A DNA stretch of 5,871 nucleotides, taken from NCBI GenBank assembly GCA_031273705.1, contig JAISRJ010000003.1, forward strand, positions 1-5,871, read 5' to 3'. Positions 5,590 to 5,871 of the stretch are shown here, one piece after another (the stretch's first letter is position 1; each line of letters opens with the position of its first letter). This DNA is from Clostridiales bacterium. Its GTDB lineage: Bacteria > Bacillota > Clostridia > Lachnospirales > WQUN01. A model generated the notes under the pieces. It had not been told where the DNA came from. It did not search any database and saw only the letters and a program-made list of their open reading frames with translations. A program made the position numbers and the translations under genes.

Positions 5590-5871
5590 GCAGTAGGCGT
5601 CATGGTGTTTGCCGCGGTTACGGTCGGCGTTAAATTATTTTCCGGTGTCTGTGTGGGGGATGGTTTTGGAGTAAAAGCCGGCGTAGTGTATGGTCTATCG
5701 GTCGGGATAATCGTTGGCGTTGATGTAATCGTTGGCACTGGCGTCGAAGTTGGTATTGGGGTGGATGTCGGGGTCGGGGTAAATGTACCCGTCGGAGTTG
5801 GAGTATTCGTAGCGGTTACCAATGGAGTTATTGGCGGATTATTTGCTGCGAGAGAGTTATACATTTCAAGG
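5208..5871 (-). CDS. Thr/Pro-rich surface protein, C-terminal part (paralogue 3, 5' truncated by window edge)
   Basis: About 220 C-terminal residues; the frame stays open to the right edge, so the signal peptide and N-terminal domain lie outside the window. The ATG at 5864 is internal: LEMYNSLAANNPPITPLVT aligns with LRMHNSPAANNPPITPLVT inside paralogue 2. The visible part holds the Thr/Pro stalk, a linker, VDGEEYYYDEYGNLAP, NPETQ (5310-5324), a hydrophobic segment and FKKRKRAERK. The anchor motif ends in Gln where the other two have Arg. No stop or frameshift interrupts it, so the copy appears intact as far as seen. Function unknown; a surface role is inferred from the tail. Confidence 0.82.
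   Translation of the reverse strand, partial: LEMYNSLAANNPPITPLVTATNTPTPTGTFTPTPTSTPIPTSTPVPTITSTPTIIPTDRPYTTPAFTPKPSPTQTPENNLTPTVTAANTMTPTATPTPTNVLNANFQYPEDYDGQSVDYKNPEPAGANSDAAQPDTSQTIGGDDNSAPAENQKEIIIVDGEEYYYDEYGNLAPVGAVNVNKKNPETQNNPIMLIIIIFLQLAAAIALYITFKKRKRAERK
5570..5840 (-). repeat. Thr/Pro-rich low-complexity coding region of paralogue 3
   Basis: Encodes TNTPTPTGTFTPTPTSTPIP and related Thr-Pro units, then PTVTAANTMTPTATPTPTN. The TPTPTGTFTPTPT stretch resembles paralogue 1 (TPTPTGTYTPTPT) more than paralogue 2, while both flanks match paralogue 2. Confidence 0.8.

Overview
The window holds the end of a peptidoglycan-synthesis and division operon on the plus strand, followed by a tandem array of three related surface-protein genes on the minus strand. 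The organism is a bacterium of modest GC with very AT-rich intergenic DNA. Cell-wall-anchor-like C-termini, Sec signal peptides and a FtsW/SpoVE-type protein next to murD suggest a Gram-positive, Clostridia-like member of the Bacillota. That placement is inference; Thr-Pro-rich linkers like these also occur in other phyla, for example Chloroflexota.

Plus strand, 1-2105: the C-terminal two thirds of murD (UDP-N-acetylmuramoyl-L-alanine:D-glutamate ligase, cut by the window edge) and a complete ftsW (SEDS-family peptidoglycan glycosyltransferase). A perfect GC-rich hairpin lies in the short gap between them. MurD makes a cytoplasmic lipid II precursor, and FtsW polymerises lipid II at the septum. 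Transcription from this side probably ends at a strong bidirectional terminator (2161-2206), so the murG/murB/ftsQ genes that often follow ftsW are not next in line here.

Minus strand, 2220-5871: three paralogues with the same plan. Each has a signal peptide (not visible in the third, which is cut), a variable N-terminal domain of about 165 residues, a long Thr/Pro-rich low-complexity stalk, an acidic Ser/Gln/Asn-rich linker, a conserved DGxxYYYDExGNL block, and a C-terminal NPET(R/Q)-hydrophobic-KKRK tail resembling a sortase sorting signal. I do not recognise the N-terminal domain. The two downstream copies (3691-4920 and 5208-end) share near-identical 3' halves, terminators and intergenic DNA at a period of about 1517 bp, while the two visible N-terminal domains diverge strongly. 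Each gene has its own leader with a ribosome binding site and its own terminator, so they look like independent single-gene units. The array may continue past the right edge.

The most notable content is this array: a small family of probably cell-surface stalked proteins with a noncanonical anchor motif, arranged so that recombination or repeat slippage could diversify it. No enzyme, defence or mobile-element gene is visible.
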